From contig NZ_JAIUZO010000002.1 in assembly GCF_020171365.1 (NCBI RefSeq), positions 1,736,001-1,800,000 of the forward strand: a stretch of DNA of 64,000 bases. Reading direction: 5' to 3'. The DNA comes from Qipengyuania gaetbuli. GTDB lineage: Bacteria > Pseudomonadota > Alphaproteobacteria > Sphingomonadales > Sphingomonadaceae. The notes beneath the pieces are model-generated. The model worked only from the letters and a program-made list of their open reading frames with translations. It was not told where the DNA came from and made no database searches. This document shows positions 16,768-25,966 of the stretch, piece after piece. The stretch's first letter is position 1, and each line of letters starts with the position of its first letter. A program made the position numbers and the translations under genes.

Positions 16768-17085
16768 TTCTTACCCTTGGGACCCTGCTTGGCTCTTCCT
16801 TCGATCAGTAAGAGCGCGGCAATTCCTTGATGCCTGTCAATCGTCGGTACCTATTTTTTGTAATCGAACTCTGGATGAAGCTAGGGATTGGTCTCGGCAA
16901 AGGGACCAAGAGAACGGCCGCATTCCACCTGCTTAGTAACTATCTAACTGATTGGGCGATGCGCTAGCGGCCGAAGGTCAGTGAGCGACCCGTTTGTGGA
17001 CAATGGTATCTTACTCTGAAGGGCTATACCTGTTGCGGTCGTTGCAAATGACACCGCATCGATTGGCGGCTAAAGCGCCAGCGAC
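16768..17085. other. Intergenic region, no supported gene
   Basis: 318 bp between the divergent AAA+ and DUF2946-like genes. It is more AT-rich in appearance than its neighbours and presumably holds both promoters. No convincing open frame or repeat is seen. Confidence 0.5.
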
Positions 17086-17541
17086 ATGTTCGATCCATTG
17101 AGTTTTCTGCGCAAGAAGGGTGCTGCCCTGCTGGGCATGGCTCTTTGCGTCCTGAGCCTGAATGTGATCATTCCTTCGGGCTACATGATTGTTCCGTCCG
17201 CGAGCCATGTGTTCGCGGTGGTGCCCTGCCCTTCGTCGAACGAACTTGCGCGACTTACCGCGGCGAAGCCTGGACATCACGAACAGGTCGATCATGCCTC
17301 GATGGGCCATCACATGCCGGATCAGGCGGAGCGGGACGGGACACCACCCGATGCTTCGCAGCCAGATCCGGATTGCGCATTTTCCGCCCTGTCGATGGCA
17401 GCCCTGCTGCCTGCCACGGTCGCACCGGAAAGTTCGGAATTCCCGGTCGAATTCCTCGATGAAGCGAGGCTGCCTGCGCTGGCGGTTTCGCTTCCAAGAT
17501 ATCTGCGTCCGCCCTTGCGCGCTCCACCTGTGAAGGGCTGA
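17086..17541 (+). CDS. DUF2946-like membrane-anchored, His/Met-containing protein
   Basis: 151 residues with one N-terminal hydrophobic segment (about 14-35), then a region with HHEQVDHASMGHHMPDQAE, PDPDCAF and a C terminus YLRPPLRAPP. The hydrophobic leader, central Cys and R-P-P-x-R-x-P-P ending fit the DUF2946 family, whose members often sit next to copper-type TonB receptors, as here (81 bp upstream of the receptor gene). The His/Met cluster could bind copper; that is inference. No strong ribosome-binding site is seen at this ATG, so the start is tentative. Confidence 0.65.
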   Translation: MFDPLSFLRKKGAALLGMALCVLSLNVIIPSGYMIVPSASHVFAVVPCPSSNELARLTAAKPGHHEQVDHASMGHHMPDQAERDGTPPDASQPDPDCAFSALSMAALLPATVAPESSEFPVEFLDEARLPALAVSLPRYLRPPLRAPPVKG

Positions 17542-17622
17542 TCCCCTCGACAGTTTCGGCGCTCGTTTCGGCCCTTTGGGGTCGACCTGCGCCCGTGTGC
17601 ACAATGCAGATGCGAGAATACA

Positions 17623-19743
17623 ATGAACTCTAGAATCCTACTCAGGACGCTCCTGATGGCGTCCTGTACGACCCTTGCCGCACAGCCAGCCCTTGCCCAA
17701 GAGCGGTCGACACCTGAAAACGACACGGCAATCCTCGTCGACACGATCGTCGTGACCGGCACGCAATCGCGAGATATTTCGCAGGACGGGGTCGAAAAAC
17801 CCGAACAGATCGCGACGCCCGCCGATGCCGCTGCAATTGCAGCGAGAACGGCCGGGGGAGCACTGGTCGGCAATGGCGCACTTTCCGGGCAGCTTTCGTA
17901 TCGCGGGCTCGCCGGCGAGCGAGTGCTCGGGCGAGTGAACGGCCAACGTTTTGCCTCGGGAGGACCGAATGCGATGGACCCGCCTCTTCACTATGCGCCG
18001 TCGGTTCTCGTCGAGCGGATCGAGGTCGCTCGCGGCGTTGCCCCTGTATCGCAAGGCCCATCGCTGGCCGGAGCCGTCAACGCCCGACTGGCCGAGGCCG
18101 AATTCACTGATGAAGCGCGCTTCTCGGCGCAGGGCAGGTTTTCGGCCCAGTACCGCAGTGTCGACGACAGCTATGCAGTCGGCGGTCTGGCCGGTATCGC
18201 CAGCGACCAATGGCGCTTCGGGTTGATTGCCAGCCGCGAGCAGGGCAGCGACTACGATTTCCCCGGTGGAACCGCCGGAGGAACCTCGTTCGAACGCAAC
18301 CTGTACGGTGCCCATGCGGGCTTCCGATCTGGCCCCGGCGAGATATTCGTCGAGTATCGCAGGAGCGAAACTGATCCGACCGGTAATCCGCCCTTCGCGC
18401 TCGATATCGTCTATTTCAATACCGACTTCGTCCAAGCAGGCTTCCGGGGCGAGGTTGCCGATGGGGTCCACCTCGATATGCGACTGGGCCACGTGGCGGT
18501 CCGGCACTTGATGGACAACCAGACCACGAGGGCACCGGCCGCCCCGCCCATGCAGGCCCGGGCGACATTCGCCGAGGCCGATACGAATACCGCCGAAGTC
18601 GCACTGCGCTTTGGGTCCGACGGATCTTATTTCGCTATCGGCGGCGACGCGGAACTGACCGACAAGTTCGTTCGCATTACTAACCCTGCGAATCCTGCCT
18701 TCTTCATCGATGCACAGCCTGACGTAAAATCGGAAAGGGTTGGTGCTTTCGCACAGTGGCGCGGCGCGCTGTCTGCAATCGAGTTCGAGCTAGGCACGCG
18801 CATCGATCGGACCGATCAGACTGCGGGCATCCCGGCTCTCGGATCGGCGGTTCCGATGGGACCGCGTGGTCTGGCGGCGGCTTTTGCGGCTTCCGACCGC
18901 GATTATTCCACGACCACCATCGATGCAGTAGCACGCTTCTGGATCCCGGCGGGAGATGTCACGCCTCGCGTCACACTTGCCCGAAAGGAGCGTGTGCCCA
19001 GCCTGCTGGAGCGGTTTGGCTGGTTGCCCACCGAAGCGAGCTTCGGTCTGGCCGACGGTAACATCTATGTCGGGAACCTCGCCCTCGATCCTGAAACAGC
19101 TTGGATTGCGGAGATCGGTTTCGATTGGGAAACGGACGCTGTCACCCTGCGCCCGACGATATTCTATCGCGGGGTCGACGGATTCATCCAGGGCACGCCC
19201 GTCGATGATACCGTAGGTGTGATCGACAGCCCGATCGAGATGATCGCGGCCATGAATGGGGACACCACACCGCTTCGTTTTTCGAACGTGGATGCGGAAC
19301 TGTATGGCGCGGACCTCGATTTCGTCATCCGGCCGGTCGACCGGATCGAATTGTCCGGAACCGCCAGCCTCGTTCGCGGAAAGCGGCGCGACATCGACGA
19401 TGACCTTTATCGCGTGGCGCCGGCAAACCTTCGTCTTGCCGCTGCTTGGACGGGCGATCGCCTTTCCCTCGGCGCCGAAATGATCGCCGCGGCAAGCCAG
19501 GACAATGTCTCTCGCTCAAACGACGAACAGCCGAGCGATGGTTACGTCGTCTTTGGTCTCTTTGGACGCCTCGCCGTCAATGAGCTCCTTGCGCTCGAAG
19601 CCGGGGTCGAGAACTTGTTCAATGCCGAATACCAGCCGCACCTCGCAGGTCGCAGCAGGGTTGGCATTTCTGACGTGCCAACCGGCGAACGCTTGCCCGG
19701 TGCCGGCCAGGGAGGCTGGGTAAGTATCAGCGCGAGGTTCTGA
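17623..19743 (+). CDS. TonB-dependent outer-membrane receptor, copper-type
   Basis: 706 residues. Signal peptide 1-26 (ALAQ), a TonB-box-like segment ILVDTIVVTGT (about 37-47), plug domain to about 160, then the barrel, ending in GGWVSISARF with terminal Phe. The plug contains GGPNAMDPP (113-121), which resembles the PNxMxP signature of OprC/NosA-type copper receptors. Transport would depend on TonB-ExbBD, encoded elsewhere. The DUF2946-like gene immediately upstream strengthens a copper role. It is the last gene of island II, ending 360 bp before att copy C. Confidence 0.82.
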   Translation: MNSRILLRTLLMASCTTLAAQPALAQERSTPENDTAILVDTIVVTGTQSRDISQDGVEKPEQIATPADAAAIAARTAGGALVGNGALSGQLSYRGLAGERVLGRVNGQRFASGGPNAMDPPLHYAPSVLVERIEVARGVAPVSQGPSLAGAVNARLAEAEFTDEARFSAQGRFSAQYRSVDDSYAVGGLAGIASDQWRFGLIASREQGSDYDFPGGTAGGTSFERNLYGAHAGFRSGPGEIFVEYRRSETDPTGNPPFALDIVYFNTDFVQAGFRGEVADGVHLDMRLGHVAVRHLMDNQTTRAPAAPPMQARATFAEADTNTAEVALRFGSDGSYFAIGGDAELTDKFVRITNPANPAFFIDAQPDVKSERVGAFAQWRGALSAIEFELGTRIDRTDQTAGIPALGSAVPMGPRGLAAAFAASDRDYSTTTIDAVARFWIPAGDVTPRVTLARKERVPSLLERFGWLPTEASFGLADGNIYVGNLALDPETAWIAEIGFDWETDAVTLRPTIFYRGVDGFIQGTPVDDTVGVIDSPIEMIAAMNGDTTPLRFSNVDAELYGADLDFVIRPVDRIELSGTASLVRGKRRDIDDDLYRVAPANLRLAAAWTGDRLSLGAEMIAAASQDNVSRSNDEQPSDGYVVFGLFGRLAVNELLALEAGVENLFNAEYQPHLAGRSRVGISDVPTGERLPGAGQGGWVSISARF

Positions 19744-20100
19744 CGCCTTTCTGAAGGTTGGGCCGGTCTGTGTTTATGCGGGCCGGCCCTACCGCCGCAT
19801 CCTCGGAGTTTATGAGCAGTTCGCAACTCCTCGAAGGACCGCCTTCCACCCCTATCTGGTCGTTAGTGACTGCCTCACGCGCGAACAAATGCAGCCATCA
19901 AATGGACTGCTGCGGCGCCCCAAGTGGGTGGGAGTGGGACGCCTAAACGCAACCGATCAAGCCAAAGCATTTTCACGCGCCTAAGTTAGAGCATCGCTGT
20001 CTAGGTACTTTGGGAATTGCTTGGGTGGATTGGTCCGGGTTTCGCCGCTATCTGCGTAAGCTCATATAAAAAATTGCTTTTTGGGATTTTATCCAAGGTT
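19744..20100. other. Right end of island II, no supported gene
   Basis: 357 bp after the TonB receptor. No coding potential is seen. It includes GGATTTTATCC (20084-20094) close to att copy C, similar to the sequence flanking copy B. Confidence 0.5.
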
Positions 20101-20145
20101 TTCGTAATGATGGGGTCACGTGTTCGAGTCACGTAAGCGGCACCA
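20101..20145 (+). repeat. Attachment-site copy C (tRNA-Thr 3' half)
   Basis: Exact 45-bp copy of 3845-3889 without the tRNA 5' half. It marks the right boundary of the tandem islands; ordinary chromosomal genes resume about 170 bp downstream. Confidence 0.92.
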
Positions 20146-20318
20146 TTACTTTCCAAATTAGTAGCGAACATTCGGATGCACCGTGATGTCGGGGCCGATG
20201 GCTGGTTTTGCCCTATTGGTCCCGAACGCAGTGTGGAGCCTCTACACGATGCCTTCCGCGAATCCGGTGAGGCCTCCTATGGGCCTCGACCGGTCGAACT
20301 CGCGCGTAGGCCCCGCAC

Positions 20319-23189
20319 TCACTCTCCCACTGGGTTGCCCTCGGTATCCAGTTCGATGAACTCGCCGGGCAGGCTGGCAGCGAATTCCTGCACGGCCGAC
20401 CGCTGGGTTTCCCCGTCGCCGACCACGACCCAGATCATTTCTTTCGGATTAAACCATTTCTGCGCGGTCTTGCGGAAATCTACCACGGACATTGCGAGCA
20501 GCCGCTCCTGGCGTTCTTCGACCAGACGGTCCGACAAGCCGTATTTGGCCATCTCGGCAATGAGCCCGAGCTTGGCACCCAGGCTTTCCTGCGATCGCGC
20601 TGTGTCCTTGATGATCTGGTTGCGCGTGAGGTCGGCTTCCGCTTCGCCGAAGTTCTGGCCATACGCGGCCACCATGTCGCGGATGATCTCGAGCGACGGG
20701 CCGGTCGCATTGGCGCGCACGCTGGTCTGCACGCCCCACGGCTGGATGACACGGCCGCCACTGACACCGGAGTAGGCGCCGTAGGTGTAGCCCTTCTCGA
20801 TACGCAGCATCTGCGCCAGATCGCCGCCGATGGAACCGCCAAGTTTCTGGTTGGCGAACTCGATCCGTTCGTGCTGGGGGTTGTCGGACGCGACCGTCAG
20901 GCGTCCGGCGCGGATGACACTCTGCTTGGATCCCGGCACGTCGATGAAATAGACGTTTCCTGCAACGCCGGTATCGCTGGGAAGCGTCAATTCTACTGGC
21001 GCTGCTTCACGCGCGAGCGAACTGGCAAGCGAGGAGAAGGCATCACGGGCAGCAGCTGCGGTGATGTCTCCCGCAACATGGATCCTGACGCCATTTGCGC
21101 CGAGCGCTGCGTGACGGTCCCGAAGGGCTTCCAGACCAGTCCCCTCGACTGTCTCGATCGTTCCGATTGAGCGGCGCCCCTCGGGATGGTCGCCGTACAG
21201 CAAGGCGTCGAAAGTAAGTGCGGCGATCGCGGCCGGATTGGCCTGCGCGCTACGAATGGCAGACAACTGCCTGTCGCGCGCTCGCGACAAGGCATCAGGG
21301 GTAAAGCGCGGTGTCGCGATGATTTCCGACAACACCTCGACCACCTCGGGCAGATTGCGGGCCAGCGTCGTGCCGCTGATGGAAACCCCGTCGGAGTTCG
21401 CACCTACCGAATAGCCTGCACCGAGGCGCCCGAGGGCCTGCTCGATTTCCGCAGCACTGCGCGTGGCGGAGCCTTCTTGCATCAGCGAGGTGAGCAGGGC
21501 GGTCGTCCCGAGGCCTTCATCCGTGTCGAGCCGGGTCCCGCCTTCGAACGTGATGATGAAGGACGCCACGGGGGTTTCATCGAAGGTCGTGCCGATAAGC
21601 GAGACGTTCTGCGCAAGATCGGCTTTCCAGGTCGGAACTGTCTTCGACAACGGCAATTCGCCGAAAGCCGGCTCGGACCTGTCATATTTGGAAGGCGTCT
21701 TCACGAATTCCGCCGCTTCACCTTGGCTCACTTCCTCGTCGGCGCTGCCTTCACCGACTTCCTCGATCCAGACCTTGGCGACTTCGCTCTTGTCGACGGC
21801 GAGTGCGGCTTCGCCCTTGGGTACGAAGCTGGTGATGACGCGGGGCTGTCCGGCGACGTGCGCTGCAAACGCATGTCCGACATCGGACGTGTCGAGGGAC
21901 CGGACGTCGGCGAGGGTCTTCAGGATATAGGCCGGATCTCCGGCAAACTCGTTGCCGATCGCCAGCGCCTCTGCCTTGCCGCGCACGGTGGAGAGCTGGT
22001 TGTAGAGGCCGGTCTCGGATTCCGCCTGGATCCGCAGCAGCTCGCCTTCGGGAATGCCTTGGTCTGCGACTTCGGCAAGACCGGCGTCGACCGCTGCCAG
22101 AACGGCATCGAGGTCGGTGCCTGCATTGGCGCGAACCAGGATCGCGAGTTCCCCGGCCAGTTCCTCTGCCCGGTGGAACGAGAATACGTTGGCGGCCAGT
22201 CCGCCTTCGACAACCTGGCGGTAGAGCGGAGAGGCTTTCGAGCCGAGATAGTTGGCGAGCACGTTCAGTGCCGTTTCGTCGCCGTCGAATTGCGCCGGGG
22301 TGGGGTAGACGAGACGCAGTTCGGGAAGCTTTGCGAAATTGTCCTCGAACATCAGGCGGGCATCAGCATCGAGCTCTACCGGACGGGGAGTGGCATCGGG
22401 AACCTCTGGCCCGCGGGCAATCTCGCCGAACCAGCGTTCGACCTTGGCCTTGGTCTCGGCAATGTCGATATCGCCGACAATGGCGAGCGTCGCGTTGTTC
22501 GGCCCGTAGTAGGCGTCGTAGAACTCGCGCACGTCGGCCAGCGTTGCCGCCTGGAGGTCCGGCAAGGAGCCAATGACCGTCCAGTTGTAGGGGTGGTCTG
22601 CCGGATAGAGCGCGCCGGCGACAACTTCCCCAACATAGCCGTAAGGCGCGTTGTCGACCCGCTGGCGCTTCTCGTTCTTGACGACCTGCTTCTCGCGCTC
22701 GAGCGCGTCCTCGGTGACAGTATTGATCATGAAGCCGAGGCGGTCTGAATCGATCCACAGCAGCTTGTCGAACGCGTCGATCGGGACGGTCTCGTAGTAC
22801 ACGGTGCGGTCGCGGGTGGTGTAGCCGTTACGATCGCCGCCCCAGGCCGGGATATCGCGGCGATTGGCGCCCTGCGGCACGTTCTCGGAATCGTTGAACG
22901 CCATGTGTTCGAAGAAATGCGCAAAGCCCGTGCGACCCGGCTTTTCGCGGGCGGAGCCGACATGGGCCACGGTCATCAGCGAGACGATCGGATCGGAATC
23001 GTCCACCGCGAGGATGACTTCCAGTCCGTTGCCCAGAACGAACTTCTCATACTCCAGTCGCACTTCGCCAGCGGCATCTGCAGGAGAGGCCTGTTGCGAT
23101 GTGTTCGATGCCCCCGTGCTCTCCTGTGCATTGGCCTGGCTGGTCGCCAGAGCGATGGCGGAAGCGGCGAGTACGAGTTTGTTGCGCAT
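20319..23189 (-). CDS. M16-family zinc metallopeptidase, two-domain, secreted
   Basis: 956 residues. Signal peptide 1-21 (SQANA). The N-terminal M16 domain has the inverted zinc motif HFFEH (His91, Glu94, His95) in a GFAHFFEHMAFND context; a second, inactive M16-like half follows after about residue 480, as in pitrilysin-type clamshell enzymes. It is expected in the periplasm, degrading peptides. I chose ATG 23189 because AAGGGA precedes it and the signal peptide starts there; the longer frame to 23291 adds non-signal sequence. It is the first chromosomal gene right of the islands and appears monocistronic. Confidence 0.9.
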   Translation of the reverse strand: MRNKLVLAASAIALATSQANAQESTGASNTSQQASPADAAGEVRLEYEKFVLGNGLEVILAVDDSDPIVSLMTVAHVGSAREKPGRTGFAHFFEHMAFNDSENVPQGANRRDIPAWGGDRNGYTTRDRTVYYETVPIDAFDKLLWIDSDRLGFMINTVTEDALEREKQVVKNEKRQRVDNAPYGYVGEVVAGALYPADHPYNWTVIGSLPDLQAATLADVREFYDAYYGPNNATLAIVGDIDIAETKAKVERWFGEIARGPEVPDATPRPVELDADARLMFEDNFAKLPELRLVYPTPAQFDGDETALNVLANYLGSKASPLYRQVVEGGLAANVFSFHRAEELAGELAILVRANAGTDLDAVLAAVDAGLAEVADQGIPEGELLRIQAESETGLYNQLSTVRGKAEALAIGNEFAGDPAYILKTLADVRSLDTSDVGHAFAAHVAGQPRVITSFVPKGEAALAVDKSEVAKVWIEEVGEGSADEEVSQGEAAEFVKTPSKYDRSEPAFGELPLSKTVPTWKADLAQNVSLIGTTFDETPVASFIITFEGGTRLDTDEGLGTTALLTSLMQEGSATRSAAEIEQALGRLGAGYSVGANSDGVSISGTTLARNLPEVVEVLSEIIATPRFTPDALSRARDRQLSAIRSAQANPAAIAALTFDALLYGDHPEGRRSIGTIETVEGTGLEALRDRHAALGANGVRIHVAGDITAAAARDAFSSLASSLAREAAPVELTLPSDTGVAGNVYFIDVPGSKQSVIRAGRLTVASDNPQHERIEFANQKLGGSIGGDLAQMLRIEKGYTYGAYSGVSGGRVIQPWGVQTSVRANATGPSLEIIRDMVAAYGQNFGEAEADLTRNQIIKDTARSQESLGAKLGLIAEMAKYGLSDRLVEERQERLLAMSVVDFRKTAQKWFNPKEMIWVVVGDGETQRSAVQEFAASLPGEFIELDTEGNPVGE

Positions 23190-23439
23190 GAAAATCCCTT
23201 CTGTTGTCAGAAGGCTAATCGAATGAATCGCGTTTTGCGAGGCGCTGGATTGGTTTTTCCAACGCTCGGCCTGAAAGAATTCGCGGGGCACAAAGAATAG
23301 GCAGGCAAAGCATCACATGCGCGGCAAAGGTTCGCCTCGCTTTATTGGTCGCACAGCCAATCGGGGCTCACCGGACATTGGTCCGATGGCCCTGTTGGCT
23401 GGATTAGAAGCTTAACGGGGCTGAACGCCTTCAGCGGGT

Positions 23440-24570
23440 TCAGGCCAGCGAGACGTGCCGCTTCAGGTGATGGTCGACGTTGCCGAATTCCGATTCGAAG
23501 ATCGTCAGGCGCTTGAAGTAATGGCCGATCGCATATTCGTCGGTCACACCGTTGCCGCCGTGGATCTGGATCGATTCCTGCCCGACGAGACGGGCGGCCT
23601 GCCCGACACCGACCTTGGCGGCGGACACCGCGCGCTTGCGCTCCCTTTCGCCTGCTTCCAGCTTCAGCGTCGCTAGATAGGTCAGCGAAACCGACTGCTC
23701 GTAGGCGGTGTACATGTCGACCATGCGGTGCTGGAGCACCTGGAACTTGCCGATCGGCACGCCGAACTGCTTGCGCTGGCGTGAATATTCGACGGTCATG
23801 GCATGGGCGACTTTCATCGCTCCGCAAGCTTCGGCGCACTGCGCGGCGATCGCCTCGTCTGTCACCTGCTCGATCAGGGGAAGGGCAGCGCCCTCGTCGC
23901 CGATCAGCGCATCGCCGGGCACCGAGACGTTTTCGAAGTAGACTTCCGATGCGCGGCGTCCGTCGACGGTCTCGTAGTCCCGCGTCACGATGCCGTCGGC
24001 CGACTTGTCGACGATGAAAACGCTCACGCCTTCGCGGTCCCGGCGGTCACCACCGGTCCGGGCGGTGACGACGAGGTGGCTCGCCCAGGGAGCGCCGATG
24101 ACCACGGCCTTGTGGCCGTTCAGCACATAGCCGTCCCCGTCCTTCTTCGCGGTGGTTTCAAGGTCGGCATAATCATAGCGCCCGCGCGGTTCGGCATAGG
24201 CAAAGGCGAAAACGCGGCTGCCATCGATGATGGCCGAGAGGTGCTCCTCGCGCTGGGCCTCGCTGCCCGCATGCTTCAGGAAGCCGCCAGCGCAGACCAC
24301 GGTGGGAACGAAGGGTTCGACCACGAGGCCCTTGCCGAATTCTTCCATCACGATCATCGCATCGACTGCGCCGCCGCCGAAGCCGCCGACTTCTTCGCTG
24401 AATGGCATCCCCAGGATGCCGAGTTCGGCCAGCTGGGCCCAGACTTCAGGCCGCCAGCCCGCATCGCTCGCGATGGCCGCGCGCCGGCTTTCCCAGTCGT
24501 ATTGTTCGCGGACCATGCGCGAAAGTCCGTCGCGCACCATGTCCTGTTCTTCGGTGAAGTTGAAATCCAC
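23440..24570 (-). CDS. Acyl-CoA dehydrogenase family protein
   Basis: 376 residues with the FAD-dependent acyl-CoA dehydrogenase fold: N-terminal helical domain, middle beta domain (AFAYAEPRGRYD in place of the usual FxxTEPxxGSD), and C-terminal helical domain ending IHGGNGVTDEYAIGHYFKRL. The divergent middle motif suggests a subunit specialised for partnership with the second dehydrogenase encoded 28 bp upstream on the same strand; such pairs form heterotetramers in sterol side-chain degradation, but substrate here is unknown. Electrons would pass to ETF. Confidence 0.85.
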   Translation of the reverse strand: MDFNFTEEQDMVRDGLSRMVREQYDWESRRAAIASDAGWRPEVWAQLAELGILGMPFSEEVGGFGGGAVDAMIVMEEFGKGLVVEPFVPTVVCAGGFLKHAGSEAQREEHLSAIIDGSRVFAFAYAEPRGRYDYADLETTAKKDGDGYVLNGHKAVVIGAPWASHLVVTARTGGDRRDREGVSVFIVDKSADGIVTRDYETVDGRRASEVYFENVSVPGDALIGDEGAALPLIEQVTDEAIAAQCAEACGAMKVAHAMTVEYSRQRKQFGVPIGKFQVLQHRMVDMYTAYEQSVSLTYLATLKLEAGERERKRAVSAAKVGVGQAARLVGQESIQIHGGNGVTDEYAIGHYFKRLTIFESEFGNVDHHLKRHVSLA

Positions 24571-24598
24571 GGGTCTCTCTCCGCTGGTGCCCCGCGCC

Positions 24599-25798
24599 TT
24601 ACAGGCCGAGGATCATTTTCGTGATGATGTTGCGCTGGATCTCGTTCGATCCGCCATAGATCGAGGTCTTGCGCATGTTGAAATAGGTCGCGGCAGAGTG
24701 GTGCGCATACTCCGGCCCGATCGGATATTCGTTCGATCCGGTGTCGTTGGCGATGCTGCCGTAATAGGGCGTGCCGTAGCTGCCCACCGCCTCGAGCGTG
24801 AGTTCGGTCAGGCGTTGCTGGATTTCGGTGCCCTTGATCTTGAGGATCGAGCTTTCGGGTCCCGGTCCCTTGCCGGCCTGTTCCCCGGCCAGCGTGCGCA
24901 GTTCGGTGATCTCGAGCGCGGCGAGATCGATTTCCAGCTGGCTGACCTTGCGCGCAAAATCGAAGTCCTCGATCAGCGGCTGGCCGTCGAGAGTCTCTTT
25001 CGCGGCGATTTCGCGCAGCTTTTCGACACCGCGCTTCGAACGGGCGACACCGGCAATCCCGCTGCGTTCGTGGGCGAGCAGGAACTTGGCATAGGTCCAG
25101 CCCTTGTTCTCTTCACCAACGAGGTTCTCGACCGGTACGCGCACGTCGGTGAGCCAGGTTTCGTTGACCTCGTAGCCGCCGTCGAGGAGCTTGATCGGCT
25201 TCACTTCGACGCCGGGCGTTTTCATGTCGACGAGGATGAAGCTGATGCCTTCCTGCGGTTTGTCGGCATCGGGATCGGTCCGGCACAGGAAAAAGCCCCA
25301 GTCGGCATATTGCGCCAAGGTGGTCCAGGTCTTCTGGCCGTTGATGACGTAATGGTCGCCGTCGCGGACCGCGGTGGTCTTAAGCGAAGCGAGGTCCGAA
25401 CCGGCGCCCGGTTCGGAATAGCCCTGGCACCACCACACGTCGCCGCTGCGGATGCCGGGCAGGTGCTTCGCCTTCTGCTCTTCATTGCCGAAGGTGTAGA
25501 TGACCGGGCCGACCATCGCCACGCCGAACGGGAGCGGCATGAACGCGTTCACGCGGGCGTTCTCTTCCGACCAGATATAGCGCTGGGTCGGCGTCCAGCC
25601 GGTGCCGCCATATTCCACCGGCCAGGCAGGTACGGACCAGCCCTTTTCGCCGAGGATCTTGTGCCACGCGACCATGTCTTCGGGCGACATGTCCTCGCGC
25701 ATGCCGAAATCGGCGAGATGGGCCGGATAGTTCTGCGAGATGAAGGCGCGCACTTCGTCGCGGAAGGCTTTTTCCTCGGGGGTGAATTCGAGATTCAT
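24599..25798 (-). CDS. Acyl-CoA dehydrogenase family protein
   Basis: 399 residues, first gene of the dehydrogenase pair. It has the classical motifs WCQGYSEPGAGSDLASL (flavin/substrate region, about 120-136) and the C-terminal YGGSNEIQRNIITKMILGL. It is longer than its partner and retains the standard middle motif, so it is probably the FAD-binding catalytic subunit. It starts at ATG 25798 and is probably cotranscribed with 23440-24570. Substrate cannot be inferred; a large ring or branched acyl-CoA is possible given the pairing. Confidence 0.87.
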   Translation of the reverse strand: MNLEFTPEEKAFRDEVRAFISQNYPAHLADFGMREDMSPEDMVAWHKILGEKGWSVPAWPVEYGGTGWTPTQRYIWSEENARVNAFMPLPFGVAMVGPVIYTFGNEEQKAKHLPGIRSGDVWWCQGYSEPGAGSDLASLKTTAVRDGDHYVINGQKTWTTLAQYADWGFFLCRTDPDADKPQEGISFILVDMKTPGVEVKPIKLLDGGYEVNETWLTDVRVPVENLVGEENKGWTYAKFLLAHERSGIAGVARSKRGVEKLREIAAKETLDGQPLIEDFDFARKVSQLEIDLAALEITELRTLAGEQAGKGPGPESSILKIKGTEIQQRLTELTLEAVGSYGTPYYGSIANDTGSNEYPIGPEYAHHSAATYFNMRKTSIYGGSNEIQRNIITKMILGL

Positions 25799-25966
25799 TG
25801 GCTCAGGCTCCGATATCCGTTCTGTCCGGCTAGCCCTGTCAGGGCCAGCTCCTGCCGGCTTCCGTCACTCACGTAATGGAAGGTTCGAGCGAATCGCAAC
25901 CGTTACGCAACGGAAGGTGCAAGATTCCTTCCCGGTTTCGGGCGCCGGGAACCGGATTCGTGCGGA

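Larger units (their letters stand above)
13970..20145 (+). mobile_element. Genomic island II at tRNA-Thr, no integrase seen
   Basis: About 6.2 kb between att copies B and C. It carries an AhpD-like protein, a frameshifted ClpA/B-type AAA+ ATPase, a DUF2946-like protein and a copper-type TonB receptor. Boundaries are the exact tRNA-derived repeats. As in island I, no recombinase gene is present. Confidence 0.72.

Noticed and set aside
21186..22748. 520-codon plus frame inside the M16 peptidase gene
   Set aside because: Shadow of the well-supported M16 gene on the opposite strand; no family resemblance.
25937..25960. Hairpin CCGGTTTC...GGAACCGG as a terminator of the MscS gene
   Set aside because: No T-run follows the stem on the relevant strand, so an intrinsic terminator cannot be supported.
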